From Tetranychus cinnabarinus (taxonomy: Eukaryota > Arthropoda > Arachnida > Trombidiformes > Tetranychidae): a stretch of 64,000 nt of DNA. Below the pieces are notes generated by a model, which made no database searches, was not told where the DNA came from, and saw only the letters and a list, made by a program, of their open reading frames with translations. The position numbers and the translations under genes were made by a program. Of this stretch, positions 50,511-61,601 are shown piece after piece. Location of the stretch: assembly GCA_022266195.1 (NCBI GenBank), contig WHVY01000001.1, positions 11,594,001-11,658,000 of the forward strand, given 5' to 3'. Each line of letters opens with the position of its first letter. The first letter of the stretch is position 1.

Positions 50511-52361
50511 ATGAATCACTTGGTTAATTTAAATTTTCCTTCAGCTTTTGACAAATCAAAAGCTGATCCACCGAGTTTGGTTGCAGCTCCAGAGGAAGAA
50601 GACTCGGACAATGATGAACCTCTTTTAAGTGGTTCAGGTGAGGTGTCTAAAGAATGTAGTGAAGTTGAATTGCAAGGATGGGCCGATGTTCTTGCCAAAT
50701 GGAGAAAAGATCTTAATCAACGACCCAAAGGCCTAGCGGAATTGGTTAAACGAGGTGTTCCAGAAGCCTTAAGAGGTGAAGTGTGGCAATTATTAGCTTG
50801 TTGTCAAGATGACTTAGCTCTTATGGAAGAGTATAGAGTTTTAATCACAAAGGAAACTCCATTTGAACTTTTTATCCGTAAAGATACAAACAGAACATTC
50901 CCCGCCAATGAGTATTTCAAGGAATCTGGTTCATCTGGACAAGATTCACTTTATCGGTTGTGTAAAGCATATTCTATTTATGATCAAGAGATTGGTTATT
51001 GTCAAGGATTAACTTTCATAACGGCAGCTTTGCTCCTTCATATGCCAGAAGAACAAGCATTCTGTCTTCTGGTCAGAATAATGCATCAATATCGTGTGCG
51101 AAATCTATTCCGTTCCGGTTTTGAGGAGTTACAACTTCAATTTTATCAACTAGAGAGAATAATGGAAGACTTGATTCCTGATTTACACCAACATTTCGTT
51201 GCATCTGGTATTGAAGCTCACATGTACGCCTCCCAATGGTTTTTAACACTCTTCAGTGCTAAATTTCCTCTCCATGTTGTTTTTTACATACTAGACTTGT
51301 TTTTACTCCAAGGAATTGAAACAATCTTCCAAGTTGCCATAGCTCTTCTACTATTATCTCGCAAAGAACTTCTTGAACTCGATTTTGAAGGAGTTCTCAA
51401 GCACTTCCGTGTACATTTACCTAAAAGATATAGAGTTGAAGAAAACGCTCGTATCCTTTTACAAACAGCTGTTAATGTTAAAATCAAAAAGTTGGCTAAA
51501 TATGAAAAAGAGTATCATGCAACAAGAGCTGATCGGATGGATCCGGTAGAAAGATTAAAACAGGAGAACAAGAAACTGTTAGAAAGCAACTTGAGATTGG
51601 AACAAGAAAATGACGATCTATCACATGATTTGGTTAATAGTAAATTACAATTGGGCAAGCAACTGGAAATAGCCGAAGACAAAGCCGATTGCTTACAAAA
51701 AGAACTCATCGTAACTAAACAATTGTTAATCGATGTCGTAGACGAGAAGAAAAGATTAGAAGATGAAATCAAGCAAGTTAAAGAAGTTTTCAGAAAAGCA
51801 ACAGCCAAAACTGATATTGATATCAAACGAGATGCCAAAATTATCGAGCAGTACAAAGAAATATGTTCCAAACTAAGTGAAAGATTAGAACAAGAAGAGA
51901 ATACGTTAACCGAGAAGCTCAATAGCTTGCAATTAGCTTGCAAAGATTGTGAAAAATGTTGTAAAATCATTAAAAAATGTCTTTCAGGTGAGAAAGACCA
52001 AGTTTCAGATCAAGACGCAGATAGTACAGAAGCAAACAGTGGAAACGCGGAGGAGTTTACTCACCCATTGGCACCTTTACCGACACCTTCAGGACAGGAT
52101 ACAACGTCTATGGAGTCCAAAGTGAGGGAATTGGAATTGGAATTGGCACAAACAAAGTTAGCTCTGGTTGAAACTAAATGTCAAAATCAAGAACTCATCC
52201 ATCAATTGGCTGCTGCTCAAACGGAAGCTCAACAAGCAAAAAATTTCTGGTTCAATAAAACAATATCTTCTATTCGTGAAGTTGCCAAAAAAGATTACAA
52301 AGATAAAAGCAAATACAATAGCTCAGTTCCTCGTAAAGGGAGTCGAGAATTTCCGTCCTAA
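50511..52361 (+). CDS. RABGAP1L-like TBC-domain Rab GAP, copy 1 (616 aa)
   Basis: It would speed GTP hydrolysis by a Rab GTPase on endosomes. A TBC domain (about 80-300) has both catalytic fingers: Arg in RKDTNRTFP and Gln in GYCQG. The C-terminal third is a long coiled coil (LEQENDDLSHDLVNSK onward) closing with ELELAQTKLALVE and WFNKTISSI, exactly the order in vertebrate RABGAP1/RABGAP1L. The N-terminal PTB and kinesin-like domains of those proteins are missing, so this is a short form, and it is intronless. An inverted copy lies at 55585. Copy 1 has non-conservative changes at conserved places (Gly to Arg in HQYRVRNLF; Leu to Glu in KELLELDFEG), which suggests relaxed constraint or a new role. 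Confidence 0.92.
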   Translation: MNHLVNLNFPSAFDKSKADPPSLVAAPEEEDSDNDEPLLSGSGEVSKECSEVELQGWADVLAKWRKDLNQRPKGLAELVKRGVPEALRGEVWQLLACCQDDLALMEEYRVLITKETPFELFIRKDTNRTFPANEYFKESGSSGQDSLYRLCKAYSIYDQEIGYCQGLTFITAALLLHMPEEQAFCLLVRIMHQYRVRNLFRSGFEELQLQFYQLERIMEDLIPDLHQHFVASGIEAHMYASQWFLTLFSAKFPLHVVFYILDLFLLQGIETIFQVAIALLLLSRKELLELDFEGVLKHFRVHLPKRYRVEENARILLQTAVNVKIKKLAKYEKEYHATRADRMDPVERLKQENKKLLESNLRLEQENDDLSHDLVNSKLQLGKQLEIAEDKADCLQKELIVTKQLLIDVVDEKKRLEDEIKQVKEVFRKATAKTDIDIKRDAKIIEQYKEICSKLSERLEQEENTLTEKLNSLQLACKDCEKCCKIIKKCLSGEKDQVSDQDADSTEANSGNAEEFTHPLAPLPTPSGQDTTSMESKVRELELELAQTKLALVETKCQNQELIHQLAAAQTEAQQAKNFWFNKTISSIREVAKKDYKDKSKYNSSVPRKGSREFPS

Positions 52362-54149
52362 GCTAATGTTGAACAAATTCATAATTATCGAGGGAAAACT
52401 CGTATTCAATACTAAGCTAGATTTACATAATTTGAAAACTAACACACAATTTTTTTAACGTTATCTTAATCATTGAAGGCCATAAATTATTTCTTAATTA
52501 TTTTTTAAATCATGGTGACATCACAAATGACAAATTTATATCAATTAACTTGTGCAATATCATTGGTAACATGACATAGTGGAACAATTTTGGAGTTAAA
52601 TCAGTTGAACAAAATTTTAACGGCCAATAAGCTAAGATTGTAAATTAACTGTGACATATATTTTATTGAATTCGTTATATTCTCAACTGATTCATCAAAT
52701 CAATTGTTGAATGATTTTATTATCTTTCTAAAACATGTTTCGATTGATGAATGATAATTCTAATAATTTCCCGTTTCTCCTCATCTCGTCTTTCTCTTAA
52801 TAACAAATGTTAAATTGATATGAACGCTGAAAATTTTCAATAAAATTGATCATTAATGGTCAACATTAATCCAATAGCTTGATTTTTTGGTTTTGAAAAC
52901 AACAAGTGACTGCGAGTGATTAAGACTGATTTCATGTGAATTTTATTTTCGCAATCAATTCTCTTTGAAATACCGTAAAATTCATTATAAAGTATCAACC
53001 TTTTTACACATCATTCAATTTATTTATCTCAATCTGATCAATATTTTGAGAAATCTCAAACAATCGAAGATAATGGCTGATTGTTTTTGTATTGAAAGGA
53101 TTTCAATTCACTGAATGGCTTCAAAATAATAAGAAATGGAAATAATGATGGAGAATATGAATTTTAATATGCTGGACGTTATCCGAATTCAAAGTTGTCT
53201 ATCAAGATGAAGAAAAATTGAATGATCATTAACTTTGATCAACTTTTTAATCACCATTTTAAGCTTTGGTTTCATTTTATTTCAACTCGATTTTTTCACT
53301 CCATACATGGATTTTTTCAATTTGAGAAAAGATAAGGACTTCATTTCTTGGTTTTTTTCATAATAAGATGATAATGATATTAATAGTTTTTAATTGTTTC
53401 CTTCAATTTTTAATGCATAAAATAGCTCATAATCATAAAGTTGTATTAAATCAAAGCAACCCAAAATAACAAAGATTGAAACTTTTGATTCAGAGTTTCA
53501 ACTTGATGATAAAATAATTTAGCCATGAAAGATAGACTTTTGATAAAATATGTTTCTAATAAACAAATTCGGAATCATGTTTCATATGAACCAATTGTAA
53601 AAATTGATAGTGTATCATACAAAGCTAAGGAAAAACTCCCATTATTTTGCTTACAAAGTGAATAATCTTGTTTTGCTGTCTTTCACCCAATCTTGCTTTT
53701 TGTTTCTTTCTCCCCAGACCCGTAGGGGCTTAGGGGTTATTATGTATTTACTTTGTAATTTTTTGAGATAATTTGAGATAAGTGTAGGCTTCTATGTACT
53801 AAAAATCAAAACAATGTAGATAACACAGCTATTAAAGATAAGTGTAGAAGCAAATTTTGATAAAAGTTGATAAGATAATTTGCTGGTTGACAACAATTAT
53901 TAAATAAAACTTTTATTTTGTTTAATTGCTCATTTAACAGTCACAATTGACATCAAAAGTTATCATCAAAAAACTTTGAAAATCTGAATAAATAGTTTTG
54001 ATAATTATTTATTAATCTAGATTTGTTCAATTTTTAGCTGATAAGTCTTCTGGTCACCAATCAAATCAAAAGCTGAATATTTTATCAATTGAGATAAGTC
54101 TTATCTACATCTAGCATGACAAAAAAATGCGAAGTATGAAATTATCATA
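52362..54149. other. Intergenic, no feature seen
   Basis: 1.8 kb of AT-rich DNA between the inverted RabGAP copies. No coding region or element could be supported. Confidence 0.5.
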
Positions 54150-54495
54150 AGGATCGTCAATGATATTTCTCATTTAACAATTGGAGTATCATTTGGATCG
54201 TCAATGGTCAATCATATTCATGCTAGAGCAACAAGCTTATACAGGCTTAAGATAAGATATCACATGAACTGAAATATCATTGACGATCTGAATGGAACAA
54301 TTTAAAGTACAGATATCATTGACGATCCTTATGATCTTTACACTTGCACACAGGTATCATTGACGATCCTTATGATACTCAAACTTAAACTACAGATATC
54401 ATTGACGATCCGAATGTAACAAATTAAACTACAGATACTATTGACGATCCTTATGATACTCAAACTTAAACTACAGTTATTATTGACGATCCTGC
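54150..54495. repeat. Array of ATCATTGACGATCC repeats
   Basis: The core ATCATTGACGATC(C/T) recurs about six times in direct orientation from 54275 to 54495, roughly every 45 bp, with intervening CTTATGATACTCAAACTTAA. Two further copies at about 54155 and 54200 are in reverse orientation (GGATCGTCAATGATA). The mix of directions fits an inverted array, perhaps subterminal repeats of a DNA transposon or protein-binding sites. Confidence 0.75.
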
Positions 54496-55584
54496 TTCAA
54501 TTTGTGATCAAAAAGATCAGCATATGTGATCATGAAACACATTTCCCTTTTGCTTAAAGATCGATTTTGGTTCGTTTTTGATTCACTCTTAAAAATTCAT
54601 TTTGTCGATGTTTTGTCAATTTTCATTTTCCCATCCGCACGAACTTTCGCTGCACCCTGTAGTGTTTTCTGTTTTTTTCAAGTTTGATTTTACAGAGAGC
54701 TTCACCTAATGGTTATTGAAAATACTTTTTTAACTTCGCCATCTAGCGAGAAAATACGGGTTTGGGGACCAACATTTGCTCACAAATATCTTTAACTTGT
54801 CCTATTGAAGGTTTACATTGTTCCGTATTTCTGATTTCTTGATACAATTGTATTGATTCTTGTACTTTGATATCGTCATGAATTTTAGAACATTTAAAAC
54901 GAAATTTTGGTCTAAAACTAACTTTTATAATGATCTTACTCCATTGATGACCGGCATAAGTTAACGATAGACAGTTTTGAATGATCAAGAAGAAGGATCA
55001 CCAAAAGCTTCCATACCCAATGAGCTTTGAAACAAATTGGATCCATTTTAAAATACATCGATTTTGGTATCTCTGGAACCTGAGCTGAACTTCATCTATG
55101 AAATCGTTTAAAAGCCTTTGTGAGTCACCAGTCAAGCTACTTACTGGTCTTCTTATCACTTGTAGCCTGTTATCAATATCACAAAGATTATTTTGCTGCA
55201 GCCTTTATCTCGGAATCAACAGATGACTATCAACTCAAAGGTTTACCAACCATAAACGGGTGGCATCGCTCATTTATCGCTCAAATATTGACCAAAGTAA
55301 TCGATAAAAAACAGAATCATGAACTATCTCAAATATGTTTATGTTTTGATGTTATACACATTAAGGATAAAATAAATTTTGATAATAACGGTGGTCATTA
55401 TTGATTGATTCATTCTTGTAATTATAATTATAATAGTTGTAAAGAAATTTGTATTTTTTGTTGTATCAGTTAGTTTTTGTGATTATGGGCTTTTTAAATT
55501 AAGTTGCTTATTAAAATGCAGCATTTAATAAAGATAGTCTTGAGAAATTTTAATCTGTTGTACACCGGGCTAGAGGTTCCTTTC
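54496..55584. other. Intergenic with weak open frames
   Basis: A minus-strand frame at 54743-54988 and a plus-strand frame at 55098-55404 are open but unrecognised. The second region begins with a hydrophobic ATG frame that soon shifts. About 110 bp (55236-55345) is homologous, in inverted orientation, to 61072-61160. No gene is called. Confidence 0.4.
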
Positions 55585-57417
55585 TCAGGACGGAAATTCG
55601 CGACTACCTTGCCGTGAAACTGATCCAATATCTTTGCCTCGTTCTTTATCTTTGAACTCTTTCTTGGTTACTTCACGAATTGACGAGAGTGTTTTATTAA
55701 ACCACGAATTTTTCGCTTGCTGAGTTTCAGCTTGGGCATTTGTCAATTGATGAATAAGCTCTTGATTTTGGCATTCAGCTTCAACCAAAGCTAATTTAGT
55801 TTGCGCTAGTTCCAATTCAAGTTCTCTTAGTTTCGACTCCATCGACGCGTCACTTTGGGCAAGTGGATGAGATGTTCCATCAAAAGCTTCACCATTCTCC
55901 ATCTTTTGCTGCCGAACTTTATCTTGACCTTCTTTCTCTCCAGAAATAAATTTACTGATGGTTGAACTACAGGTTTCACATGTTTTACACGATACAGCCA
56001 ACGAATCGAGCTTTTCGTTTAGAGTACTCTGTTCTTGTTCAAGTCTTTCACTTAATTTTGAACATATCTCCTTGTATTGTCCGATTATCTTGGCATCTCT
56101 TTTAATATCAACATCAGTTTTGGCTGTTGCTCTTCTGAACACTTCTTTTACTTGACTTATCTCTTCCTCCAGTCTTTTCTTTTCTTCTTCGGTGTCAACT
56201 AACAATTTTTTCGTGGCTAATAGCTCTTTCTGTAGAGAGTCAACTTTATCCTCGGAAACGTCTAATTGTCTTCGTAAATGAATTTTACTATTTACTAGGT
56301 CATGGGCTAAGTCATCGTTTTCCTGCTCCAATCTCATGTTACTTTCTAATAGCTTTTTATTTTCCTTTTTCAATCTTTCAACTGGATCGACACGATTCGC
56401 TTTAGTCGCTTGGTAATCTTTTTCGTATTTAGCCAACTTTTTGATTTTAACATTAACAGCTGTTTGTAAAAGGATACGAGCGTTTTCTTCAACTCTATAT
56501 CTTTTAGGTAAATGCACACGAAAGTGTTTAAGTACTCCTTCAAAATCGAGTAAAAGAAGCTCTTTTCGGGATAATAGTAGAAGGGCAATGGCAACTTGAA
56601 AAATGGTCTCCATTCCTTGGAGTAAAAATAAGTCAAGTATATAAAATACAACATGGAGAGGAAATTTAGCACTGAATAGCGTTAAAAACCATTGGGAGGC
56701 ATACATGTGAGCTTCAATACCAGATGCAACGAAATGTTGGTGTAAATCAGGAATCAAATCTTCCATTATTCTCTCTAGTTGATAAAATTGAAGTTGTAAC
56801 TCCTCAAAACCGGAACGGAATAAATTACGAACACCATATTGGTTCATGATTTTGACCAGAAGACAGAATGCTTGTTCCTCTGGCATATGAAGAAGCAAAG
56901 CTGCCGTCATGAAGGTTAATCCTTGACAATAACCAATCTCTTGATCATAAATAGAATATGCTTTACACAACCGATAAAGTGAATCTTGTCCAGATGAACC
57001 AGATTCCTTGAAATACTCATTGGCGGGGAATGTTCTGTTAGTATCTTTACGGATAAAAAGTTCAAATGGAGTTTCCTTTGTGATTAAAACTCTATACTCT
57101 TCCATAAGAGCTAAGTCATCTTGACAACAAGCTAATAATTGCCACACTTCACCTCTTAAGGCTTCTGGAACACCTCTTTTAACCAATTCCGCTAGGCCTT
57201 TGGGTCTTTGATTAAGATCTTTTCTCCATTTGGCAAGAACATCGGCCCATCCTTGCAATTCAACTTCACTACATTCTTTAGACACCTCACCTGAACCACT
57301 TAAAAGAGGTTCATCATTGTCCGAGTCTTCTTCCTCTGGAGCTGCAACCAAACTCGGTGGATCAGCTTTTGATTTGTCAAAAGCTGAGGGAAAATTTAAA
57401 TTAACCAAGTGATTCAT
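55585..57417 (-). CDS. RABGAP1L-like TBC-domain Rab GAP, copy 2 (610 aa)
   Basis: An inverted paralogue of the gene at 50511, intronless and of the same design: TBC domain with RKDTNRTFP and GYCQG, then the coiled-coil tail to WFNKTLSSI. The ATG at 57417 matches the start of copy 1; the frame is open 19 codons further up with no ATG. Over the first 335 or so residues I count only six amino-acid differences from copy 1, and even the antisense frame of the first 60 codons is identical. The coiled-coil tail is far more diverged. This copy keeps the family-typical residues (KIM..YGVR, LLLLDFEG), so it is likely the functional original. Confidence 0.93.
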   Translation of the reverse strand: MNHLVNLNFPSAFDKSKADPPSLVAAPEEEDSDNDEPLLSGSGEVSKECSEVELQGWADVLAKWRKDLNQRPKGLAELVKRGVPEALRGEVWQLLACCQDDLALMEEYRVLITKETPFELFIRKDTNRTFPANEYFKESGSSGQDSLYRLCKAYSIYDQEIGYCQGLTFMTAALLLHMPEEQAFCLLVKIMNQYGVRNLFRSGFEELQLQFYQLERIMEDLIPDLHQHFVASGIEAHMYASQWFLTLFSAKFPLHVVFYILDLFLLQGMETIFQVAIALLLLSRKELLLLDFEGVLKHFRVHLPKRYRVEENARILLQTAVNVKIKKLAKYEKDYQATKANRVDPVERLKKENKKLLESNMRLEQENDDLAHDLVNSKIHLRRQLDVSEDKVDSLQKELLATKKLLVDTEEEKKRLEEEISQVKEVFRRATAKTDVDIKRDAKIIGQYKEICSKLSERLEQEQSTLNEKLDSLAVSCKTCETCSSTISKFISGEKEGQDKVRQQKMENGEAFDGTSHPLAQSDASMESKLRELELELAQTKLALVEAECQNQELIHQLTNAQAETQQAKNSWFNKTLSSIREVTKKEFKDKERGKDIGSVSRQGSREFPS

Positions 57418-58058
57418 GGTTATCCATCTAAATGAACAAACATTAAGAACAATGCTAGTTTCTTGCAGAAACACTTACAATCACAATCAGTCATTTCCAT
57501 CTGAAAATAAGTGTGTAAAACTAGTAAACAACTGTTTCTGAGCTTGACAAATATCAGATCTAAGATCCAATGCATAGACAATATCAGATACCAATTCCAA
57601 TCCATTGTACGGTAAATCAGTAAGTCAGGCGAAAGTTCATTTGTACGTGTTTTGTTCATCATTTAGACATTTTTTTCTGTAATTAACAAATTTTCTATAG
57701 TCTATATATGCTAAAAAGTTGCCTTTTTCAATTTTATAAGCCATTTAAAAGTAAAATTGTTGTTAAATACCGCGTTCAGGCAAGGTCAGCCAATATTAAT
57801 TCATTCATTGATTTACATTGTATTTTATTTTATTTTTTCTCATTGACGATGGTTTTCACATTAGAATAATCATTACAGTAAGTGTCTAGGTTGATCATTG
57901 CTTTAAAGCTCGTGATGGTTTGTTATGAGTTAATATACAGAAAGTAATTGCGCCTAATATAATATCAATGATGATATTTTTACCAACATTGTCCACAACA
58001 CAGCTAACACTAAAAGTTGCAAATATGTAAATTATTGTACATGTTTCATTTGGTATTA
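57418..58058. other. Intergenic, no feature seen
   Basis: Short region upstream of RabGAP copy 2 and downstream of the F-box gene. It is AT-rich and no gene is supported. Confidence 0.5.
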
Positions 58059-59708
58059 TCAGTCATCCATAGGATCCAAAAAGTATGGTAATGAGTCATT
58101 TTCTTTGAGAAAACAGTTTGCCATGAAATCAAATCCACGACTAATTATTTCTTGTCGACTTGATAAGTGTGGCCAATCCTTCTCAATTTGCTCGCGATCT
58201 TCTTTTTTGAAATAAAACTTAATCAACCGTCCATGCCGTTCACAATAATCTTCAACGAAATGCGCAGATCTACGAGTTAATCGTGGAGAACCACGAACAT
58301 CAAGTAACACCAGTTTTGGTAAAGTTGATAGAATATCGTGAATATGATCATCCCTCAAAGTCAAATTACCTCGTAACGCCAAATGCTTTAGATTCGGATA
58401 CTTGGCCAATAAATCTATTTGACAATTCCATGCTACTGCTTCTCTCTGTATTGTTAAATCAGAAATGAATGTTATTCATTAAGATATCATATAAATATAA
58501 AAGTATTGTGAGAGATTCATATCATCTAAAGCAGTTCATTGGAATCTATTGCCGATTAAAATGATTTCTGAACAAAGAAAAATAAATCTTTCAAGGAAAT
58601 TTCATACTTACAAATTGCAAGACTAAATCTTTTAAGTTATGATTTTTTGTTGAATCTTCGACGATAATTGCAGAGGTGAAAGCGTAAACATGAGCACTTT
58701 CTAGCGCCGGGCAAGCATCAAGCAAATCCAATCCAAACTGAAGAAGGCCTGGTAATGAATTCGCTCTAAGATCGAGTTCAGCTATTTTAAGATTCCTAAG
58801 TTGTGGGCCATCATAACCAGCATCTAAATCACATGAAAATGCATGAAAGAGGTTAATTAGAAAAACATTTCTATTATTAAATAAATTAAATTTAGACTCA
58901 CCTTGGTTATCATAATAAATTTTTGCCTGTAATCGTTCTAAACTTGGCAAAAAATGAATTAGTTTGCTGAAACCAGACATTGGGACAGGATGCGAACATG
59001 TGTAAAGCTGCTTGACACTTTTATTAATGTCACTTATACGTTTCTCATCGGGTAGGCGACTGATGCATAACATTTCAAGATTTGTCCCAAATTCAAAAAT
59101 ATCCATATATTCCATCAACGGAACTTCTAATAATCCTTTGATGTGTTTGCCATTTCTCAACAGCTGCAAAGCTAAATTAGAAATGTCATATTTTTTTCTT
59201 GACCTGTATGGCAGCGAAATGTCAGCGATCTATGTTGTTAGATAAATGATGAAATTAATTTAAACGAACGATCGAATTGCAATTATTCTGACTACTTACC
59301 CTCAAATTGGGAAAAACCTTGTGTAAAACAGATCCATCTAAAAGTTCTGTTCTCTCATGATAAACCAGATCTTTGGAATAAACTTTTTCATCTGAAAATG
59401 TAAATCCTTTCATTAGATTTCGAAAATTATTCACAATGTTACTGAGCTTCAAACGTATATCTTACCATCAAGCCGTGGGTTACTTATTAAATATTTAACT
59501 TTACGCGTTCGCGCACCAATTATACAACTCCATCTTGCACAGACTGTAAAAAGACATCAATTAATTATCAAATTATAATACTTAATTAAAATACAATAAA
59601 GTAACACTGTTTATACATACCTTTAAAGCAGTTTACAATATCATTTAGTTCGGTGAGCTTGTCAAAGATGAGGTCTAAAATTTCTGTTGGAAGTTTGTCT
59701 ACAGACAT
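58059..59708 (-). CDS. F-box/leucine-rich-repeat-like protein (six exons, 394 aa)
   Basis: A likely substrate receptor of an SCF ubiquitin ligase. The exons on the minus strand are 59708-59621, 59543-59466, 59391-59300, 59229-58902, 58823-58612 and 58445-58059. All have GT-AG borders and the phases add up to an uninterrupted 394 codons. The first exon gives the F-box: SVDKLPTEILDLIFDKLTEL, continuing with VCARWSCIIG in exon 2. The rest has irregular leucine-rich segments such as LKIAELDLRANSLPG and YPNLKHLALRGNLTL-RDDHI. The substrate is unknown. A broken relative lies at 61284. Introns are 51-166 bp. Confidence 0.85.
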
Positions 59709-60380
59709 TGTCACAAAAAACACCAATGAGGCACTAAAAAACCAAAAGGAATGAATGGGTTCACTAAAACTTGATAAATATAAAAATTTGCAAGAGATGT
59801 GAAAGGTCGTCTATCACTAGTGTAAGTTACCCGAGTTACTAGCCTCTACAAGTGGATTTTAAAAACGATCTGTTCGGTTCGACTAAAAAAACTGAACTGA
59901 ACTAATACACATTGGTTACTGGCTTACTAAACTTGCTTGACTTGTTTCTAGTCTGTTTTTATAGTGTGGAAAATTTTAAAATTTTGATATCGACCTTTCA
60001 AGTGGCCAAACATGCGTCCAAGTTTAAACTGATGAGTCATTTAGACAATCCTGCTTAGAGTAAACAAAGGGTCCTAATCCACAAGTTAAAGATTAAACTG
60101 GCAAAAGATTTTAATGCTTAAAGATTAGAGTTCGATCCTGAAGTTTTGCCCAACAGTCTATTCTCTAATTTCAATGTCTTTGATTTGGGATATTCGAATT
60201 GACTTCTATTGAATTTATCATAATTTTCGATTGAAAAATTTATTAATGAATTTGGATTTGGTTCATTCAGTTCAACAAAAATTAACACTTTCCCGTGAAC
60301 TCTCATAGCTTAGAACGCAGATAAAAGGCTTATTTTTGGTGAGATGACTCGTCACCGTTCCAAATTAAGTGAAAGACTTG
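59709..60380. other. Intergenic, no gene; breakpoint at right end
   Basis: No gene is supported. At 60358-60380 a 20-bp scrap (AAATTAAGTGAAAGACTTGA) repeats an internal piece of the adjacent RabGAP fragment (about 60486), marking a rearranged junction. Confidence 0.5.
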
Positions 60381-61049
60381 AAGATAAGTCAAGTAAAAGA
60401 AGTGTTCAGAAGAGCAACAGCCAAAACTGATGTTGATATTAAAAGAGATGCCAAGATAATCGGACAATACAAGGAGATATGTTCAAAATTAAGTGAAAGA
60501 CTTGAACAAGAACAGAGTACTCTAAACGAAAAGCTCGATTCGTTGGCTGTATCGTGTAAAACATGTGAAACCTGTAGTTCAACCATCAGTAAATTTATTT
60601 CTGGAGAGAAAGAAGGTCAAGATAAAGTTCGGCAGCAAAAGATGGAGAATGGTGAAGCTTTTGATGGAACATCTCATCCACTTGCCCAAAGTGACGCGTC
60701 GATGGAGTCGAAACTAAGAGAACTTGAATTGGAACTAGCGCAAACTAAATTAGCTTTGGTTGAAGCTGAATGCCAAAATCAAGAGCTTATTCATCAATTG
60801 ACAAATGCCCAAGCTGAAACTCAGCAAGCGAAAAATTCGTGGTTTAATAAAACACTCTCGTCAATTCGTGAAGTAACCAAGAAAGAGTTCAAAGATAAAG
60901 AACGAGGCAAAGATATTGGATCAGTTTCACGGCAAGGTAGTCGCGAATTTCCGTCCTGAGAAAGGAACCTCTAGCCCGGTGTACAACAGATTAAAATTTC
61001 TCAAGACTATCTTTATTAAATGCTGCATTTTAATAAGCAACTTAATTTA
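60381..61049 (+). pseudogene. RabGAP copy 2 3'-end fragment, inverted
   Basis: It repeats, in the opposite direction, the last 190 or so codons and 3' flank of RabGAP copy 2 (about 55490-56161), from GATAAGTCAAGTAAAAG through the stop (60959) to CAACTTAATTTAA. The protein is identical where compared. There is no ATG, no TBC domain and no promoter, so it is a non-functional segmental duplicate. Its perfection means the copying event was recent or is maintained by gene conversion. Confidence 0.93.
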
Positions 61050-61283
61050 ATCAGCTTATAGGGATAATTCGTGATTCTGCTTTTTTCTATCGATAACTTT
61101 GGTCAATATTTAAATTCATATGGATAAATGAGCGATGCCTCCCAGTTTATGGTGGGTTGTTGTTCTGAAAGCTATGTGTCTTTACAGTCAGCCTGTTTTA
61201 CTCTTTTGAATGTGAGTTGTGTTCATATGAAAGTTGGTTCTAAACAAACGGGAATGATTGACATCTGATACGATTTCTTATCC

Positions 61284-61407
61284 AGTTTTGAAGCTGTTGA
61301 GAGATACGAAGCATCTGAAAGGTCTGATAGATGATCCTAGCATGGACTATTCAGATAAACTTGCTCGTTTTCCAAATCTGGAAATGATAAGGATACATAT
61401 GGATTAG
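61284..61407 (+). pseudogene. F-box protein gene fragment
   Basis: One frame reads LKLLRDTKHLKGLIDDPSMD and continues to FPNLEMIRI before a TAG. It lines up with LQLLRNGKHIKGLLEVPLME and TNLEML in exon 4 of the F-box gene at 58059-59708. It lies just past the inverted RabGAP fragment, so the duplicated block once included an F-box neighbour, in mirror order to the original. It is a decayed paralogue. Confidence 0.7.
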
Positions 61408-61601
61408 GCCATAAACAGATTAGCCAAAGTGAAAACAGCCAAATTGATTTAAGCATATTAAATTGAAGCCAATAATAAACGGATTAAACTCTGCATTTTT
61501 CTTTCTTTTTTTCGGAGTAAACTTTCATGCTTTGAGATCTTATTTATTTCATGAATAAACTCAATTTTTCAACGTAAATTTATAACTTTTGTGAATCAAT
61601 T

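Noticed and set aside
50516..50698. Antisense 60-codon ORF shared by both RabGAP copies
   Set aside because: Its identity in the two copies reflects recent duplication or conversion of the coding strand, not an antisense gene.
54743..54988. Minus-strand ORF of 81 codons
   Set aside because: It is open and protein-like in composition but has no recognised domain, splice context or homologue in the window; left as unassigned.
55098..55404. Hydrophobic, secreted-looking ORF
   Set aside because: The ATG frame ends after about 38 codons and the longer frame lacks an ATG; part of it is a duplicated non-coding segment also found at 61.1 kb.
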